Shown here one piece after another: positions 53,006 through 61,929 of a stretch of 64,000 bases of DNA (its first letter is position 1; every line of letters begins with the position of its first letter). The translations under genes and the position numbers were made by a program. This DNA comes from Bradyrhizobium sp. 186 (GTDB lineage: Bacteria > Pseudomonadota > Alphaproteobacteria > Rhizobiales > Xanthobacteraceae): positions 5,270,001-5,334,000 of the forward strand of contig NZ_CP082164.1 of assembly GCF_023101685.1 (NCBI RefSeq), in the 5' to 3' direction. The notes beneath the pieces were generated by a model. That model searched no databases, had not been told where the DNA came from, and saw only the letters and a list, made by a program, of their open reading frames with translations.

Positions 53006-53114
53006 GTCCCTCTCCTCATAATTTGCCAACAGACGCGAACGTCGCGTTGGCGTGAAGGTTCCTGAGGGGAACGGCGGCTGTGCGCCTCACCGGGCGCGCC
53101 AGATCAGGTCGTGC

Positions 53115-53501
53115 TCACATCGCGTCCTTCAGCGTGAGCCGCGCCGTGAATGTCACGCTGGTCTTGCCGACCAGCGCCATGCCTTCAACCTCGGCGCTAT
53201 CGGCGGAGTAGTCGCCCGAGAAACCGCAGGTCACCTCCCTGCCGCCGAACGCGAGTGTCTTGCCGACGGCCTCGGTGTGCTGATTGACGGTCATCTCGCC
53301 GCGCCATTTGCCGTTCCGGAAGGTGTAGCTGCCGGTGTAGTAAAAATAACTATCGCCGCCCATGATGCGGCCTTCGCAGAGCACGACGACACCTTTGGCC
53401 TGGCCGCGCTTGCCGTCGCGCATCTCAATCTCAAAGATGTAGAGGCCGTTGAGGACCTTGTTCTGGTCGCCGCCCTGCTCGGGGCCATCGCCGGCCGACA
53501 T
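53115..53501 (-). CDS. GrlR-family regulatory-like protein
   Basis: Protein of 128 residues with the pattern NGLYIFEIEMRDGKRGQAKGVVVL, MGGDSYFYYTGSYTF and WRGEMTVNQHTEAVGKTLAF, matching GrlR-like proteins. GrlR in enteropathogenic E. coli is a beta-barrel repressor that binds the type III secretion activator GrlA; homologues in Bradyrhizobium have no proven role. The gene lies 14 bp downstream of nadE in the same direction, so it is probably co-transcribed. No type III secretion genes are in the window. Confidence 0.75.
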   Translation of the reverse strand: MSAGDGPEQGGDQNKVLNGLYIFEIEMRDGKRGQAKGVVVLCEGRIMGGDSYFYYTGSYTFRNGKWRGEMTVNQHTEAVGKTLAFGGREVTCGFSGDYSADSAEVEGMALVGKTSVTFTARLTLKDAM

Positions 53502-53515
53502 AGCTCATCTCCCGC

Positions 53516-55549
53516 TCAAACCGGCACGTTCCGTTCCAGATCCTCGAGCCATGCCGCTGCGCTCGAATCGGACGGCGCGCGCCAGTCGCCGCGCGGCGAC
53601 AACGAGCCGCCGGCCGAAACCTTCGGCCCGTTCGGCATCGCCGAGCGCTTGAACTGGCTGAAAGCAAAGAAGCGGCGCAGGAACACCTCCAGCCAGCGGC
53701 GGATCTCAGGAAGATCGTAGGCCTTGCGGCGGTCGCTCGGAAACGCTGGCGGCCATTCACCCTTGGCGACGTCCTTCCAGGCCTGGAGCGCCATAAAGGC
53801 GATCTTCGATGGTCGCATGCCGAACCGCAGGGTGTAGAACAGGTTGAAATCCTGGAGTTCGTAGGGCCCGATCGAAGCTTCCGTACTCTGCGGCTTCTCA
53901 CCGGGCTTGACCGGGACCAACTCGGGCGAGATTTCGGCCGACAGGATCGACGCAAGCGTCCTGTTGACGTCGTCGCTGAACTGCTTCGAGGCGATCACCC
54001 AGCGGATCAGATGCTGGATCAGCGTCTTCGGCACGCCGGCGTTGACATTGTAGTGCGCCATCTGGTCGCCGACGCCATACGTGCACCAGCCGAGCGCCAG
54101 CTCCGAGAGATCGCCGGTTCCGATGACGATGCCGCCATGATGATTGGCGAGCCGGAACAGGTAATCCGTACGGAGGCCCGCCTGTACGTTCTCGAAGGTA
54201 ATGTCGTAGACCTTATCGCCCTTGCCGAAGGGATGACCGATGTCCTTCAGCATCTGCGTGGCCGTGGTGCGGATATCGAGTTCCTGCCAGGTCGTCTGCA
54301 ACGACTTCATCAGCGCGAACGCATTGGTCTTGCTCTCGCTGCCAGTGGCAAAGCCCGGCATGGTGTAGGCAAGGATATTTTCGCGCGGCAGGCCGAGCAG
54401 GTCGACCGCCTTGGCGGCGACGATCAGCGCATGGGTGGAATCGAGCCCGCCCGATACGCCGATCACGACGCGCTTGGTGCCGGTGGCACGCAGGCGCTGC
54501 ACTAGGCCGGCGACCTGGATATTGTAGGCTTCGTAGCAATCCTGCTCGAGCAGGCTTTCGTCGCTCGGCACGAACGGAAAACGTTCGATCTTGCGCAGGA
54601 ACCCGATGTCGGCGGCCGGCGGCTTCACGGCGAAGGCGACGTTGCGGAAGAAGCCCTCTCGCTGGCGACGGTTGTCGTCGAACGTTCCCATCAGCGCGCG
54701 TTCCTGCCGCAGCAGATCGAGATCGACGTCGGCGAGCGTGATCTGGCCGCGCTGCCGGAACCGTTCGCCCTCGGCCAGCAGCACACCGTTTTCGTAGATC
54801 GAGGTCTGGCCGTCCCAGGCAAGATCGGTGGTCGATTCCCCTGCTCCAGCCGCGGAATAGACGTAAGCCGCGAGGCAGCGCGTCGACGTCGATTGGCACA
54901 GCAGCGCGCGCGAGCGTGCCCGGCCGATCGTGATCGGGCTGCCCGAGAGGTTGATCAGCACACTCGCGCCCGCCAGCGCGAGCTCCGAGGCCGGCGTCAC
55001 CGGGATCCACATGTCCTCGCAGATCTCGACGCCGATGGTCAGGCCCGGGACGTCCTCTGCCGCAAACAGGAGATCGACGCCGAATGGTGCGCGCAACGCA
55101 CCGATCGCGATGGCCTCTCCGACGATCCCGGCGCCTGATGCGAAATGCCGTCCCTCGTAGAACTCGCGATAGGTCGGCAGGTAGGTCTTGGGCACGACGC
55201 CCAAGATGCTGCCGCGGTGAATGACGACGGCGCAATTGTAGATGCGGGCCCCATGGCGCAGCGGCGCGCCGACGATGAGCACGGTCATCAGCGTCGCGGA
55301 GGCCTCGACGATCGCGGCAAGCCCGCGCTCGACCGCGTCGAGCAGCGGATCCTGCTTCACGAGGTCTTCGATCGCGTAGCCGGACAGGCACAGCTCGGGA
55401 AACACGGCAACCGCTGCCGACTGCTTGTGGCAGTCCTTCGCGGCCACCAGAACCTCCTTCGCATTGGCCGAGGGATCGGCCACATGGGAGGTGGTGACGC
55501 AGGCCGCCACGCGCGCAAATCCGTGGGCATAGATCGAGTGAAAACTCAT
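53516..55549 (-). CDS. nadE: glutamine-dependent NAD(+) synthetase
   Basis: Final step of NAD synthesis: amidation of nicotinate adenine dinucleotide. Protein of 677 residues with two domains. The N-terminal nitrilase-type glutaminase has the triad Glu (AVFPELCLSGYA), Lys (VVPKTYLPTYREFYE) and Cys (GVEICEDMWIPV). The C-terminal ATP-pyrophosphatase synthetase has PP-loop VIGVSGGLDSTHALIV. Residues up to the end complete the usual length for the large two-domain form. It lies close to pncA, another NAD-recycling gene. Confidence 0.94.
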   Translation of the reverse strand: MSFHSIYAHGFARVAACVTTSHVADPSANAKEVLVAAKDCHKQSAAVAVFPELCLSGYAIEDLVKQDPLLDAVERGLAAIVEASATLMTVLIVGAPLRHGARIYNCAVVIHRGSILGVVPKTYLPTYREFYEGRHFASGAGIVGEAIAIGALRAPFGVDLLFAAEDVPGLTIGVEICEDMWIPVTPASELALAGASVLINLSGSPITIGRARSRALLCQSTSTRCLAAYVYSAAGAGESTTDLAWDGQTSIYENGVLLAEGERFRQRGQITLADVDLDLLRQERALMGTFDDNRRQREGFFRNVAFAVKPPAADIGFLRKIERFPFVPSDESLLEQDCYEAYNIQVAGLVQRLRATGTKRVVIGVSGGLDSTHALIVAAKAVDLLGLPRENILAYTMPGFATGSESKTNAFALMKSLQTTWQELDIRTTATQMLKDIGHPFGKGDKVYDITFENVQAGLRTDYLFRLANHHGGIVIGTGDLSELALGWCTYGVGDQMAHYNVNAGVPKTLIQHLIRWVIASKQFSDDVNRTLASILSAEISPELVPVKPGEKPQSTEASIGPYELQDFNLFYTLRFGMRPSKIAFMALQAWKDVAKGEWPPAFPSDRRKAYDLPEIRRWLEVFLRRFFAFSQFKRSAMPNGPKVSAGGSLSPRGDWRAPSDSSAAAWLEDLERNVPV

Positions 55550-55705
55550 CGAGCGCAGTACCCTTAATCTCGTCGCGACCGGCCGCCGTTATCCGGCCCC
55601 CGCCAGCTCTGGACTCTATTTAACCCATCGACGTCGCCCCGTGCAGGCCATTCAACGGCATGCATAACGGATTTGCACCTTCGCCTGCCCCACCCCGTGG
55701 CGGTG

Positions 55706-56821
55706 TCAGGCGCTGCGCGCCAGCACGCCGGTCAGATCGTCGCGCAGCCACTCGGCGATACGAGGCCATGCATGCGCATGGGTCCGCGCGCCCATGAACA
55801 GGCCGAGATGATTGCTGGGCTCGGTGGCCGCCGCAACGAAGGCCGGCGGCGTGCCGAGCAGACTGGCGGTGGCGAGCGCCTGCGCTGCCGGCACGACGTC
55901 GTCGTCGAGCCCGGCCAGTAGGAAAACCGGGGCCTTGACGTCCTTCAGATGGATATCGCGGCCGAGTGCTGTGAAATGGCCGGTGGCGATCCGGTTCTCC
56001 CGAAAAATCCAGCTGACGATCTGGAGATAATAGCTGCCGGGGAGATTGAGCGTCTCCGCATTCCAGCGATCGAAGCGCTCGAGCAGTGCCGCGCCCTCAT
56101 CACCGGAGAAGCCTTTTTGCAGGGCCGCCGCGATATCATCGTGGCTCGGCGCCTTCGACCAGAAGCGCAGCATCTCCTCGCCGCTGACATTGCCGCCACC
56201 ACGCGCGACGAGCTGGTCGTAAACCAGTTCCGGCGCCCCTTTGGCGAGCCGCGACAGCGACGAGTCGATCGAGAGATCGACGGGCGCGCCGACCAGGACC
56301 AGGCGCCGTACCTTGGTGGGAAAGCGCGCTGCGTAGAGCAGCGACAACCAGCCACCCTGGCACAGGCCGACGAGGTCCACCGGCGCGCCGATCTCGTCGA
56401 CGGCAACGTTGAGATCAGCGAGATAGCTGTCGATCGAGAGATAGCGCATGTCCGGCGAGGCCGAGCGCCAATCGGTGAGATAGACCCGGTCGATGCCGCC
56501 ATTTTGCAGCGACTGCACCACGCTGTGGCCAGGTGCGAAGTCGGCGATCAGGGCACGGTGCAGCGCATAGGGCGCGCAGACCAGGGCTGGCTGTCCGGAC
56601 CGGGTCCGCGAGCAATCGCGCAGGCGCATGGTCGCAAGCTCGAGTGCAACGGTATTGGGCGTCGTCCATGGCAGGCTGCTGTGGTTCTGCTCCGCCGGGC
56701 CGCGTTCCAGCCACCAGAAGCAGGCGTCCATGGCCAGACGCGCCGCCGCAAACGGCCATAGCATCGGGTCATCCGGGACATGCCCCGGTCCGCTTGGCTG
56801 CTTGCCGGTTTTCTCCACCAC
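55706..56821 (-). CDS. PHA-synthase-like alpha/beta-hydrolase with cysteine nucleophile
   Basis: Protein of 371 residues. The nucleophile elbow is GLCQGGW with Cys instead of Ser, as in polyhydroxyalkanoate synthases (G-x-C-x-G-G). Other synthase-like stretches are VYLTDWRSASPDMRYLSIDSYLADLNVAVDEIG, the acid LAGLDDDVVPA and the base PSNHLGLFMG. The N-terminal PhaC domain is missing, and the protein is shorter than a class I synthase (about 600). It may be a PhaC-related acyltransferase or hydrolase acting on polyesters. It starts with GTG at 56821, 16 bp after pncA. The catalytic assignment is by pattern only. Confidence 0.75.
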   Translation of the reverse strand: MVEKTGKQPSGPGHVPDDPMLWPFAAARLAMDACFWWLERGPAEQNHSSLPWTTPNTVALELATMRLRDCSRTRSGQPALVCAPYALHRALIADFAPGHSVVQSLQNGGIDRVYLTDWRSASPDMRYLSIDSYLADLNVAVDEIGAPVDLVGLCQGGWLSLLYAARFPTKVRRLVLVGAPVDLSIDSSLSRLAKGAPELVYDQLVARGGGNVSGEEMLRFWSKAPSHDDIAAALQKGFSGDEGAALLERFDRWNAETLNLPGSYYLQIVSWIFRENRIATGHFTALGRDIHLKDVKAPVFLLAGLDDDVVPAAQALATASLLGTPPAFVAAATEPSNHLGLFMGARTHAHAWPRIAEWLRDDLTGVLARSA

Positions 56822-56837
56822 TTCTATCTCACGATCC

Positions 56838-57464
56838 TCACAGGAATGCCTCGAGGCCGACGACCGAAATGCCCCGCTCCCGAAAACTCTGGTGCGTCGC
56901 GGCTACGGAGCCGTCGAGGTCGATGCCGCGGCACGCGTCCTCGACAACGGCGACCTCGAATCCCGCCTTGCGGGCATCCTCCGCCGAAAAGCGGACACAG
57001 AAGTCGAGCGCGAGACCGGCGACGAAGACAGTCTGCAGCTCGCGTTCGCGCAAATATCCGAGCAGGCCGGTCGGCGTCCTCTGGTCGTTCTCGAACAGCG
57101 CCGAATAGGAATCGATGCCGCGACGGAATCCCTTGCGCACCACAAGGCTTGCCCGGGTGACATCCAGCTCCCGGTGGAATTCGGCGCCGCTCGTGCCTTG
57201 TACGCAGTGCGCTGGCCAGAGCACCTGGGTGCCGTAGTCGAGCTCGATCGTCTGAAACGGCTGCCTGCCCGCATGGTTCGACGCAAAGGAGACGTGGTCA
57301 TGCGGATGCCAGTCCTGGGTCAGCACCACATTGGTGAATTTTTGGGCGATGCGGTTGACGGCGGGAACGACTTTCTCGCCGCCGGGAACGGCCAGCGCTC
57401 CGCCTGTGCAGAAGTCGTTCTGCACGTCGATCACCAGCAGCACGTCGCGGTCGGAAATCTTCAT
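56838..57464 (-). CDS. pncA: nicotinamidase / pyrazinamidase
   Basis: Hydrolyses nicotinamide to nicotinate in NAD recycling. Protein of 208 residues. The catalytic triad is visible: Asp in VIDVQNDFC, Lys in VVRKGF and Cys in LALDFCVRF. The metal-site histidines are in DWHPHDHVSF, and GTSGAEFHREL is typical. The start is placed at 57464 (MKISDRDV); 57476 is possible. Upstream is the divergent glucokinase gene. It is the first gene of the minus-strand group that includes the hydrolase and probably nadE. Confidence 0.92.
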   Translation of the reverse strand: MKISDRDVLLVIDVQNDFCTGGALAVPGGEKVVPAVNRIAQKFTNVVLTQDWHPHDHVSFASNHAGRQPFQTIELDYGTQVLWPAHCVQGTSGAEFHRELDVTRASLVVRKGFRRGIDSYSALFENDQRTPTGLLGYLRERELQTVFVAGLALDFCVRFSAEDARKAGFEVAVVEDACRGIDLDGSVAATHQSFRERGISVVGLEAFL

Positions 57465-57724
57465 CGCAGATCCCATTCGATACGCCGGCGCGACCGGCGC
57501 CGAAGGCTCTCGCCAGTGTCGATCTTCCCGCGCGGCTTCGCAACCACCGACCGCGTGCGGCGACTTGCCGTTGATCCGTCCCCGGGATGCAACGGTTTGG
57601 CGTCGTCGGTGTTGACTAGGCTCGCCCAAGAGCGGATTCTCAATCCGGCCGCGAGATGCGGATCGGACTCAAGGAGGGGAGGAGTGGGTTCCCGCAGCCG
57701 GCAAGGCGCGGCAGCCACATGGTC

Positions 57725-58705
57725 ATGAGTGTCGGCAACACAGCAAAAATTCTTCTCGCCGATATCGGCGGTACCAATGCGCGCTTTGCGCTGAGTCACG
57801 GCGAGCTGAGCAACGGCGACGAAATCGGGCCGATCGACTATGTCAAGGTCGCCGACTTCCCCACAGTCCGAGAAGCCATCACCGATGTGCTCCGACGGTC
57901 GGGCGAGCAGCCCAAAAGGGCCGTGCTGGCCGTCGCAGGCCCCGTGACCAACAACCGCTGCGTCATGACCAACAGTCCGTGGGTCATCGACGGTAACGAG
58001 CTCCAGCCCGCCCTCGGATTCGACAGCGTACACGTGCTCAACGATTTCGAGGTGGTGGCATGGTCCCTGCCCGCCTTGCAGCCTGCCGATCTGATCTCGC
58101 TCGGTGGACAAGACGGCCTGGCCGGAGAGCCGTTGCTGGTGGTCGGACCCGGGACCGGTTTTGGCGTCTCCTGCCTGGTCGAGCGGCATGGCGCCCGGCT
58201 GGCGGTCGTGACCGAGGCCGGCCATGCCACACTGCCGGCGGAGAACGAGCGCGAGGAGCGCGTGATCGCCTCCTTGCGCCGGCGCCTCGGCCATGTCTCG
58301 ATCGAGCGCGGCGCGCTGTCCGGTTCGGGCCTGCAAAGCCTCTATGAGGCGCTGGCCGAGGTCGACGGCATCCAGGCGCCGCAGCGCGACGCTGCCGCCA
58401 TCACCAAGGCGGCCCTTGATGGCAGCTGCCAGCTCAGCCGCGCGACGCTGGAGATGTTCTGCGCCATCCTCGGCTCCGTAGCAGGCAATCTCGCGGTGAC
58501 CTTTGGCGCGCGGGGCGGCGTCTATATCGCCGGCGGGATCGTGCCGCGCTTCCCGGAATTCCTTGCAGGCTCCGTGTTCCGGGCGCGCTTCGAGGCCAAG
58601 GGACGCTTCCAGGACTATCTCCGCAACATCCCGACCAGGCTGGTCACGAAGCCGGATGCGAGCTTTGTCGGGCTAAAGATGTTTGCGAAGCACAACCCGG
58701 ATTGA
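57725..58705 (+). CDS. glk: glucokinase
   Basis: Phosphorylates glucose with ATP. Protein of about 326 residues with ATP-binding LLADIGGTNARFALS, the catalytic Asp in VLNDFEVVAW, phosphate motif VVGPGTGFGVSCL, substrate motif VVTEAGHATLPAENERE and IAGGIVPRF. It is an E. coli-type hexokinase-fold glucokinase. The start could be 57719 or 57725; both lack a strong ribosome site, while a strong one lies further upstream (AAGGAGGGGAGG near 57670). It is divergent from pncA. Confidence 0.92.
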   Translation: MSVGNTAKILLADIGGTNARFALSHGELSNGDEIGPIDYVKVADFPTVREAITDVLRRSGEQPKRAVLAVAGPVTNNRCVMTNSPWVIDGNELQPALGFDSVHVLNDFEVVAWSLPALQPADLISLGGQDGLAGEPLLVVGPGTGFGVSCLVERHGARLAVVTEAGHATLPAENEREERVIASLRRRLGHVSIERGALSGSGLQSLYEALAEVDGIQAPQRDAAAITKAALDGSCQLSRATLEMFCAILGSVAGNLAVTFGARGGVYIAGGIVPRFPEFLAGSVFRARFEAKGRFQDYLRNIPTRLVTKPDASFVGLKMFAKHNPD

Positions 58706-58853
58706 TGCGTGATCGCTCTTCTTGTGCTCCGGTTCCGGTAATTCACAGGTGATTGCAGCGCACGCGCGGTTCCAAGCAGAATGGCGCTTGCCGGTTCGTT
58801 TCTGATGAGAAATAATCCGCCCCGTATATGGCGTATGTGTACGGGGGCGTGAC

Positions 58854-59057
58854 ATGCGTAAGCAGGATCTTGGGTTCGACTATCACCGCTATCACCGCCT
58901 GCTGACCGAGGCGGACGACGAGGACAAGCGGCTGGCCCTGATCGAACTGTTGATCGAGGAAAAGGCCAGGGACCAGCTCGCCGCGCAACGCGCTTCGGAT
59001 CGCGCCGCCATGACGGCCCATACGATCGCCACTGTGCTGAAAGCCGGCCGCAACTGA
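58854..59057 (+). CDS. small helical protein of unknown function
   Basis: Protein of 67 residues starting MRKQDLGFDYHRYHRLLTEA, with charged helices (EDKRLALIELLIEEKARDQL). It looks like a conserved rhizobial small protein. The start is ATG at 58854. It lies between glk and the insertion sequence. Function unknown. Confidence 0.6.
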   Translation: MRKQDLGFDYHRYHRLLTEADDEDKRLALIELLIEEKARDQLAAQRASDRAAMTAHTIATVLKAGRN

Positions 59058-59178
59058 GACTTGCGGGACCGCTTGCTACTCGCGCGAACACGCGAGCGAT
59101 TGCGATTCGGTTAACGATCCCTCGCAATCCTGCGTCAAACTTTTTGCTCTAACCCGTCTTCGCGGATTGGCGGGTTTT

Positions 59179-61058
59179 GAAGATACCCGGTCGTTGTAAA
59201 TCAAAGGCTTATGTCAAAAGGTCTTCACTACGGCGGTTGGCTTGGGTGACGGCGGCTGTGGTGATCCTGGGCGGCGGCTGCGGTGGCAGGCGGAGTTTCA
59301 GCCGGTCGATCAAGAGCTGCAGTTCGGGTTCTGGGTGGGTATAGCGAGTGAGCAGGATCTCGCGCCCGTCGGTGGTCGGCAGATGGACGTCGATCATCTG
59401 GACGGCGGCGAACTTTTCGAGCGCGCTGCGCGCGGTCAGCCCGGGCGCCAGCGCATGAAGGCGACGGGTCAGCGTGATCTGCATGCAGTAGGCCAGGAAG
59501 GCGATGAAGATGTGGGCTTCGATCCGCTTCTCGTCCTGATGGAAGACCGGACGGATCGCCAGGTCGCCTTTGAGATTGCGGAAGGCCTCTTCGACGGCGA
59601 CGAGCTGGGTGTAGTATTGCCATAGTTGGGCGGGATCGTTGTCGCTGAGATTGGTGCGCAGCAGGTAGCGGCCTTCGCGCCGCCGTGTCGTTCGCAGCTT
59701 CTTGCGATTGAGCGCGAAGGTGAAGCTCGGGCGCTCCTTGTCGATCTCGATATCAACCAGACGCCAGGCGGCCGGCGCCTTCGAACGCGCGCCGCCGAGT
59801 TTCATCAGCAGCTCTTCGCGCGTGACCTCCATCGCGTCGATTTGCCGGAGCCGCCTCCACAGCCACTTCAACTGCCGCCGCCGCATCGCGCGTTCCTTGG
59901 TGACCCGATCGGCGCTTTGCGCGAAGACATAAAGCTCGCCGTCCTCGGCCAACAGCTTCACCTTCACGCCCTCCCGCGCCTCCTGCCATGGCTTTTGCAG
60001 CAGGTGCTTCTCCAGCCGGTTCAGGCGTCCCTTCGGCGTTCCCACCAGATACTGCACCGGCGGATCGCTGTTGCGCATCTCGGCCAGCACCGCCTCGGTC
60101 GGCACGCCGCGATCCATCACCCAGACCCGCCGCGCCTTGCCATATTGCAGTTCGATCTTGCCCAGGAACATCCGCAGCGTCTTGCTGTCGGCGGTGTTGC
60201 CGGGCAGCACCTCGTAAGCCAGCGGCAAGCCGTCCGGCGTCACCACCAGCGCGATCACGACTTGCGGGCAGTCCGGCCGCTTGTCGCGGCTGTAGCCGTG
60301 GCGGCGCTTGCTGCCTTGCGGCAAGTCCGAGGCGTTGACCTCGAAGTAGGTGCTGGTCAGATCGTACAGCAGCACGTCGAAGTCGGCGTTGAACAGATCG
60401 CGCCAACGCCCGACCAGATGCGAGAACAGCGCCTCCTTATGCTCGAGCAACAGGTCATGGCAGGCATAGAGCTTGTGCTCTTCAGCCAGGCCGAAGTCAG
60501 TCCCCAAGAGATCGGCCATCGCGCTGTTGCCGAACCATTGCCGATGTAGCCGCCATTCGCTGCCCGGCGCGATCAGCCGATAGGTCGCGAGCACTTGCAG
60601 GATTTGATCCCACCTCGTCTTCTTGCGGCTCGGGGGCAACCGATCGGCCCAGAACCGATCAAGCTGAAGTTCCTGCCACAACTGCCCGGCCAGCCAGCAC
60701 GCGCCCCATTGGCGTGGGCGACGAAGCTGCATCTCGGACAGGCGAAGCTGAACGACAGACGCATCGCCTGCGACCGCATCGCATCGATCCTCCGGGAATA
60801 GCGCCAGTGTCCGCGGGCGGCCGGCATCCTCGTCGAACACCTCGATCGCCTTGCGCCAGGCCGCCGCCTGCGAAGAGTTGATCTCGCCGAGATACAGCAC
60901 ATGCCGCTGTACCACGCGTCCGTCGTCGAGCCGCTTGCTCTCGACGACGTTCCAGTAATGGTGCGCCTTGCCGTTCTTCTTTCGCTCGGTGCGTCGCAGG
61001 AACATGACGCGCAGAATCTATCCGCATCATCCCGCCCTTGGGAATCGGGTAGGTCTTC
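59179..61058. mobile_element. IS1634-family insertion sequence (borders approximate)
   Basis: The transposase gene is flanked by imperfect inverted sequences: GAAGATACCCG (59179-59189) on the left and CGGGTAGGTCTTC (61046-61058) on the right, whose complement GAAGACCTACCCG differs by a two-base insertion. No clean target-site duplication was found, so the true ends may differ by some tens of bases. A 13-bp direct repeat, AGGTCTTCACTAC, also occurs at 59219 and 61051. Confidence 0.5.
59209..61005 (-). CDS. IS1634-type DDE transposase
   Basis: Transposase of 598 residues, apparently complete. The likely DDE residues are Asp in LLYDLTSTYFEV, Asp in VWVMDRGVPTEAV and Glu in YYTQLVAVEEAFRNLK. The N-terminal YWNVVESKRLDDGRVVQRHVLYLGEI and the LPLAYEVLPGNTADSKTL stretch are typical of the IS1634 branch of IS4-like elements. 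The frame is intact, so the element may be active. It is inserted between small genes, with no obvious gene disrupted. Confidence 0.92.
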   Translation of the reverse strand: MFLRRTERKKNGKAHHYWNVVESKRLDDGRVVQRHVLYLGEINSSQAAAWRKAIEVFDEDAGRPRTLALFPEDRCDAVAGDASVVQLRLSEMQLRRPRQWGACWLAGQLWQELQLDRFWADRLPPSRKKTRWDQILQVLATYRLIAPGSEWRLHRQWFGNSAMADLLGTDFGLAEEHKLYACHDLLLEHKEALFSHLVGRWRDLFNADFDVLLYDLTSTYFEVNASDLPQGSKRRHGYSRDKRPDCPQVVIALVVTPDGLPLAYEVLPGNTADSKTLRMFLGKIELQYGKARRVWVMDRGVPTEAVLAEMRNSDPPVQYLVGTPKGRLNRLEKHLLQKPWQEAREGVKVKLLAEDGELYVFAQSADRVTKERAMRRRQLKWLWRRLRQIDAMEVTREELLMKLGGARSKAPAAWRLVDIEIDKERPSFTFALNRKKLRTTRRREGRYLLRTNLSDNDPAQLWQYYTQLVAVEEAFRNLKGDLAIRPVFHQDEKRIEAHIFIAFLAYCMQITLTRRLHALAPGLTARSALEKFAAVQMIDVHLPTTDGREILLTRYTHPEPELQLLIDRLKLRLPPQPPPRITTAAVTQANRRSEDLLT

Positions 61059-61221
61059 ACTACAGCCATTTTCGGCCGAATCCGACGACCTCGCTCCTTG
61101 CAAATCAATCACTTAGCCGAGCAAAAAATCTCAAAATCCGCGATTTCGAGCGCGAATCCGCGAAGTCGGGCTAAGTGTTCCCTCACCTGATGCAATCAGG
61201 TCAACAAAGGGGGGAATGAAC

Positions 61222-61377
61222 ATGAGCATGATTTCACTTACCGCGATGCCGGCCGCTGTCGAAACGCGTCTTGGCGATTCTTCGTTCAAGACCATCTTGC
61301 TGGTCTGCTGCGCCGGCCTGGCCGCCTCTTTCAGCCTGATGGCGCGTGGCATCGACCTCAGCACCGGCCTGATGTGA
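61222..61377 (+). CDS. very small membrane-like protein (51 aa)
   Basis: The protein starts MSMISLTAMPAAVETRLGDS and carries one hydrophobic helix (KTILLVCCAGLAASFSLMA) with a short polar end (RGIDLSTGLM). AAGGGGGG stands eight bases before the ATG at 61222; the ATG at 61216 is too close to it. A strong terminator follows the stop by 22 bases. It is plausibly a real, well-translated micro-protein. Function unknown. Confidence 0.6.
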   Translation: MSMISLTAMPAAVETRLGDSSFKTILLVCCAGLAASFSLMARGIDLSTGLM

Positions 61378-61399
61378 GACGGCGGCAATCTTTTTCGTC

Positions 61400-61433
61400 A
61401 AATGGCCGCCTCCGAGGCGGCCATTTTCGTTTT
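61400..61433. terminator. strong bidirectional rho-independent terminator
   Basis: ATGGCCGCCT pairs with AGGCGGCCAT across a tiny loop, flanked by A residues on the left and TTTTCGTTTT on the right. It ends the 51-residue ORF (plus) and stands eight bases from the stop of the response regulator gene (minus), so it can serve both. Confidence 0.8.
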
Positions 61434-61440
61434 GGCCCGA

Positions 61441-61818
61441 TCAGCTTGGAACGGAGCCGGACGTCTCCGGAAACATCGAATCGATCATCGCCTTGAGCTG
61501 GTCGAGGGAGATCGGCTTGCGCAGGATCGGTCTGCGCCGGAGCAAGGACGGCAGTAGTTCCGGCCCGTAGCCCGTTGCGAACAGGAACGGCTTTCCTCGG
61601 CGTTCGATCAGGTCGGCGACAGGATCGACATAGACACCCATGAGATTGATGTCGAGGATGGCGAGATCATACTGCGCGGTCATCGCAAAGGCGCTGGCGT
61701 CCTGAACATTATCCGCTTCGGCGACGACGCGGTGGCCAAGCTCCTCCACCATGTCGGCCATCATCATCCGGATCAGCGCCTCGTCTTCAACCAGGAAAAC
61801 GGAGAGTCCGCCTGCCAT
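61441..61818 (-). CDS. single-domain response regulator
   Basis: CheY-like receiver protein of 125 residues with no output domain. The acidic pocket (VFLVEDEALI), the phospho-acceptor Asp (LAILDINLMG), Thr (FATGYG) and Lys (ILRKPISL) are all present. Such proteins pass phosphoryl groups in phosphorelays or act by protein contact. No kinase gene is adjacent. The sequence resembles stand-alone receivers common in Bradyrhizobium and Methylobacterium. Monocistronic. Confidence 0.88.
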   Translation of the reverse strand: MAGGLSVFLVEDEALIRMMMADMVEELGHRVVAEADNVQDASAFAMTAQYDLAILDINLMGVYVDPVADLIERRGKPFLFATGYGPELLPSLLRRRPILRKPISLDQLKAMIDSMFPETSGSVPS

Positions 61819-61929
61819 ATCAACCCCGCGGCCATTATAGGAAGCTAATCATAACCGAGGCTGCGAGAGCATTCACGAATTCGTGGCAGGCGGTGTTAAT
61901 CCAGACGCGCTCGATCCGATTCAAGTTGA

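Noticed and set aside
59219..61063. AGGTCTTCACTAC direct repeat as target-site duplication of the IS
   Set aside because: The left copy lies inside the transposase coding end, so it cannot be flanking host DNA.
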